Part shown: one piece after another, positions 3,579 through 5,354 of the stretch
How the letters are laid out: each line of letters starts with the position of its first letter
Position numbering within the stretch: the first letter of the stretch is position 1
Assembly (NCBI GenBank): GCA_003164415.1
Contig: PLTK01000138.1
Location: forward strand, 16,026 to 21,379
Direction of reading: 5' to 3'
Source of the DNA: Methanobacterium sp.
Lineage (GTDB): Archaea; Methanobacteriota; Methanobacteria; Methanobacteriales; Methanobacteriaceae
DNA length: 5,354 bases
Position numbers and translations under genes: made by a program
The notes under the pieces: model-generated
What the model was told of the DNA's origin: nothing
The model's database searches: none
Seen by the model: only the letters and a program-made list of their open reading frames with translations

Positions 3579-5354
3579 TCATACTGTGGTAAAACAGCTA
3601 CTGTAGGCTGTTAAATTGTTACTGGCTAAATCTGTTACACAACCGGTATGCAGTATTAATGTATATTTTATTCCCTTACTTAAGAGAGATTTGGGTTTTA
3701 TTGTTAGGGTATTGCCACTGATTGTCCTAGTAAATAATATTTCTTTTCCTGTACTTGTTTTGAGTTCAATGGCCATGTTTCCTGCTTTTATGGATTCGCT
3801 GAAGGTTATTTTAATTATCTGGTTTGTTGGAATTTTTATTGCATTTTTAACCGGTGTTATGGTTTTTACTGTTGGTGGTATGCTGTCAACGGTAAAGCTA
3901 CTACCTACAATTGCGAGTGGGTTACCTGTTAAGTCAGTTATACTGCCTGTATGTAAAGTTAGTGTGTATTTCCCATTGGTTAATAGTGCTTTGTGATTTA
4001 TGGTTAAAATATTTCCATTAATTGATGTGCTTATTGTTACTGGTGCGCCACTACTGTTTGTTAGGGTTATATTCATGTTTCCGGCTTTTATGGCTTTGCT
4101 GAAGGTTATTTTAATAACTTGATTTGTTGGTATGTTTATTGCATTTTTAATCGGTGTTATGGTTTTTACTGTAGGCGGTACAGTGTCGACTGTAAAATTT
4201 GAATTATAAGTTGTTGTTAGATTGTTGCCTGCTAAGTCTGTTACTGCATTAATGGGAATGTTAACATAGTAATTTCCATTGATATAGCTTGATGTGGGTG
4301 TTAATGTTAATATATTTCCATTTATTTGGGATGTAGTAGAAACTATTCCAGAAGGTCCTGTTACTGTTATATCATTATATGAGCTGCCTGAAACAATCGG
4401 TACGTTGAAGGTTATTGTAATTACTTTACCTATATTATTTGTACTGGAGTTATTTGTAGGGTTTATGGAATCAATGGTTGGTGGACCTATCATAATTGGT
4501 GCACTTACACTTTGATTATCCACTGTGGCGGTGATGTTGCCGGTTCCACTGTTGTTTGGTGTAAAGATGGCCTGTGACAGCCCCTCAGTTAGTGTGGTGT
4601 TTATGGGATTAACACTTCCCAGATATCCTGAGAAGGTTACAGGTATCCCGTCTGGTACACAACCATTAGAGGGGTCATGATAGTATAGTTCCGGATTATT
4701 TGGATCGTTTAATATTCCGTTATCGTACAATAGATTAGCCGAGATTGTACTAGTTTGACCCGGAATGATTGTTGAAGAATTTTTTGTAACACTTAAAACA
4801 AGCCATTTAGTGACGGTTAAACCCTCAACACTTGAAGTAGATGGGCCTTGATTTGAACCCCACCAGTTATTATCTGTATTTATTGAGCCTCCAGAAACTA
4901 TATCGTTACTTGTTGCAGTTATGCCTAATATACGGTTAAAATTGACTTCGGCTGTACCATCATTACAAATAGCACCACCTAATCTGGCAGTATTGTTTAT
5001 GAAAGTACTGTTAGTCACATTTAAACCATTTTCATCAGAGATAGCACCACCACAATTAGCTGCATTGTTACTTGTGAAAGTACAACCAGTTACACTTAAA
5101 CCATCCTCATCAGAGATGGCACCGCCTGAGTTGGATGTAGCAGTATTATTTGTGAAGTTACAATCTGTTACATATATATTTTCATCACCAGAGATAGCAC
5201 CACCACAATTAGCCGCAGTATTATTTGTGAAGTTACAACCAGTTGTATAAATATTTCCACCACAGATAGCACCGCCTGCGTTGGATGCGGTATTATTTGT
5301 GAAAGTACAACCAGTTGTATAAATATTTCCACCACAGATAGCACCGCCTGCGTT
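3579..5354 (-). CDS. Adhesin-like surface protein, C-terminal 591 aa, cut at window edge
   Basis: The C-terminal part of a large extracellular adhesin-like protein. The frame is open to the window edge; a GTG at 5018 is just a valine codon inside a repeat without a ribosome site, so the true start lies off-window. Counting from the edge, residues 1-~145 are polymorphic-membrane-protein-type beta-helix rungs (GGAI...TFTNNTA). NNWWGSNQGP at about 162-171 closes the helix. Residues 184-288 form an invasin-like (Big_1) Ig domain with GIPVTFSGYLG. Residues 291-390, 391-490 and 491-591 are three SbsA/Big_5-type Ig domains sharing PPTVKTITP...ITFS...AGNM...NILTI...VTDLAGN. N-glycosylation sequons (NNT, NFT) recur in every rung. 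The protein ends directly after the third domain, with no membrane anchor or wall-binding domain visible. Likely roles are cell-cell or cell-host contact. Cys572 and Cys587 in the last domain could pair. Confidence 0.9.
   Translation of the reverse strand, partial: NAGGAICGGNIYTTGCTFTNNTASNAGGAICGGNIYTTGCNFTNNTAANCGGAISGDENIYVTDCNFTNNTATSNSGGAISDEDGLSVTGCTFTSNNAANCGGAISDENGLNVTNSTFINNTARLGGAICNDGTAEVNFNRILGITATSNDIVSGGSINTDNNWWGSNQGPSTSSVEGLTVTKWLVLSVTKNSSTIIPGQTSTISANLLYDNGILNDPNNPELYYHDPSNGCVPDGIPVTFSGYLGSVNPINTTLTEGLSQAIFTPNNSGTGNITATVDNQSVSAPIMIGPPTIDSINPTNNSSTNNIGKVITITFNVPIVSGSSYNDITVTGPSGIVSTTSQINGNILTLTPTSSYINGNYYVNIPINAVTDLAGNNLTTTYNSNFTVDTVPPTVKTITPIKNAINIPTNQVIKITFSKAIKAGNMNITLTNSSGAPVTISTSINGNILTINHKALLTNGKYTLTLHTGSITDLTGNPLAIVGSSFTVDSIPPTVKTITPVKNAIKIPTNQIIKITFSESIKAGNMAIELKTSTGKEILFTRTISGNTLTIKPKSLLSKGIKYTLILHTGCVTDLASNNLTAYSSCFTTV
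3774..3897 (-). repeat. Direct repeat copy A within adhesin Ig-like domains
   Basis: This pairs with 4074-4197 at an exact 300-bp offset. By eye the 116 bases 3781-3896 differ from 4081-4196 at about 17 positions (about 85% identity). It encodes the DSIPPTVKTITPVKNAIKIP to KAGNM portion of the last Big_5-type domain. Confidence 0.8.
4074..4197 (-). repeat. Direct repeat copy B within adhesin Ig-like domains
   Basis: The partner of 3774-3897. It encodes the same segment (DTVPPTVKTITPIKNAINIP to KAGNM) of the preceding domain. The third, upstream Big_5-type domain (around 4380-4500) keeps the fold but little DNA identity, so this pair is the younger duplication or has been homogenised. Confidence 0.8.
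4983..5354 (-). repeat. Five tandem beta-helix repeat units in the adhesin
   Basis: In coding order the units span 5354-5283 (72 bp), 5282-5211 (72), 5210-5133 (78), 5132-5058 (75) and 5057-4983 (75), with a degenerate sixth to about 4923. Each encodes one rung of 24-26 residues built on (N/S)-x-GGAI-(C/S)...(C/S)-x-F-T-N-N-T-A. Units 1 and 2 are identical over their first 49 bases (5306-5354 and 5234-5282). The array continues out of the window. Confidence 0.9.

Noticed and set aside
5016..5018. GTG at 5018 as the adhesin start
   Set aside because: It is the Val codon of GLNVTNSTF inside a repeat unit, with no ribosome site, and the frame stays open with the same repeats to the window edge.
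3616..5250. Three + frames (3616-3996, 4294-4515, 4921-5250), some looking hydrophobic or repetitive
   Set aside because: They are antisense to the adhesin. Their repeats and hydrophobicity are by-products of the Thr/Asn/Ile-rich coding repeats on the other strand.
4983..5354. CRISPR-like regular repeats at the right edge
   Set aside because: The 72-78 bp units are in frame, carry no unique spacers and encode beta-helix rungs, so they are protein-coding repeats.
1..5354. tRNA, rRNA, integrase, transposase, toxin-antitoxin or defence genes
   Set aside because: I looked for these on both strands and saw no supporting motif. The winged-helix protein and the CxxC mini-protein have no partner gene that would make a known module.

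Overview
The window is AT-rich (roughly 30% G+C by eye). It looks like a chromosomal piece of a methanogenic archaeon of the order Methanobacteriales, most likely Methanobacterium or a close relative. This is inferred from four things: archaeal-type TATA-like boxes shortly upstream of genes, GGTGAT/AGGAGG ribosome sites, oligo-T tracts as the only terminators, and a large secreted adhesin-like protein with polymorphic-membrane-protein-type repeats and Ig-like domains, a kind expanded in that order. No 16S rRNA or methanogenesis gene is present to confirm it.

Layout. Positions 1-150 hold a probable terminator of an off-window gene and a promoter. An orphan 118-aa protein is encoded on + (151-507). 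A convergent two-gene unit on - follows, 843-1013 (56-aa CxxC protein) then 573-794 (73-aa unknown), with shared T-rich terminator DNA between the converging units. A 410-bp gene-free stretch (1014-1427) carries a G+C-rich inverted repeat and a 17-bp palindrome. A 78-aa winged-helix protein is on - (1428-1664). After another gene-free stretch comes a + strand remnant of an NCS2 (AzgA/COG2252) nucleobase permease that keeps only the last ~80 residues (2149-2430), followed by an imperfect long inverted repeat (2477-2610). A GerW/YtfJ-family protein is on - (2704-3147) with a TTG start. A gene-free 430-bp stretch follows. The right third is the C-terminal 591 residues of a large adhesin-like protein on - (3579 to the window edge).

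How the genes relate. Apart from the 843/573 pair, genes are single units with their own promoters and terminators, and no shared pathway links them. The long spacers, a decayed transporter and small orphan proteins suggest an accessory, slowly eroding region next to a surface-protein locus. The adhesin is the most dynamic part: near-identical 72-bp units and ~85% identical Ig-domain DNA 300 bp apart indicate ongoing expansion or gene conversion.

I did not find a recognisable new multi-gene system such as a defence, CRISPR or biosynthetic locus. The items most worth following are the inverted repeat at 1176-1262 as a possible structured RNA or small mobile element, the cysteine-rich beta-helix rungs of the adhesin, and the CGCGC plus poly-Glu tail of the GerW-family protein.
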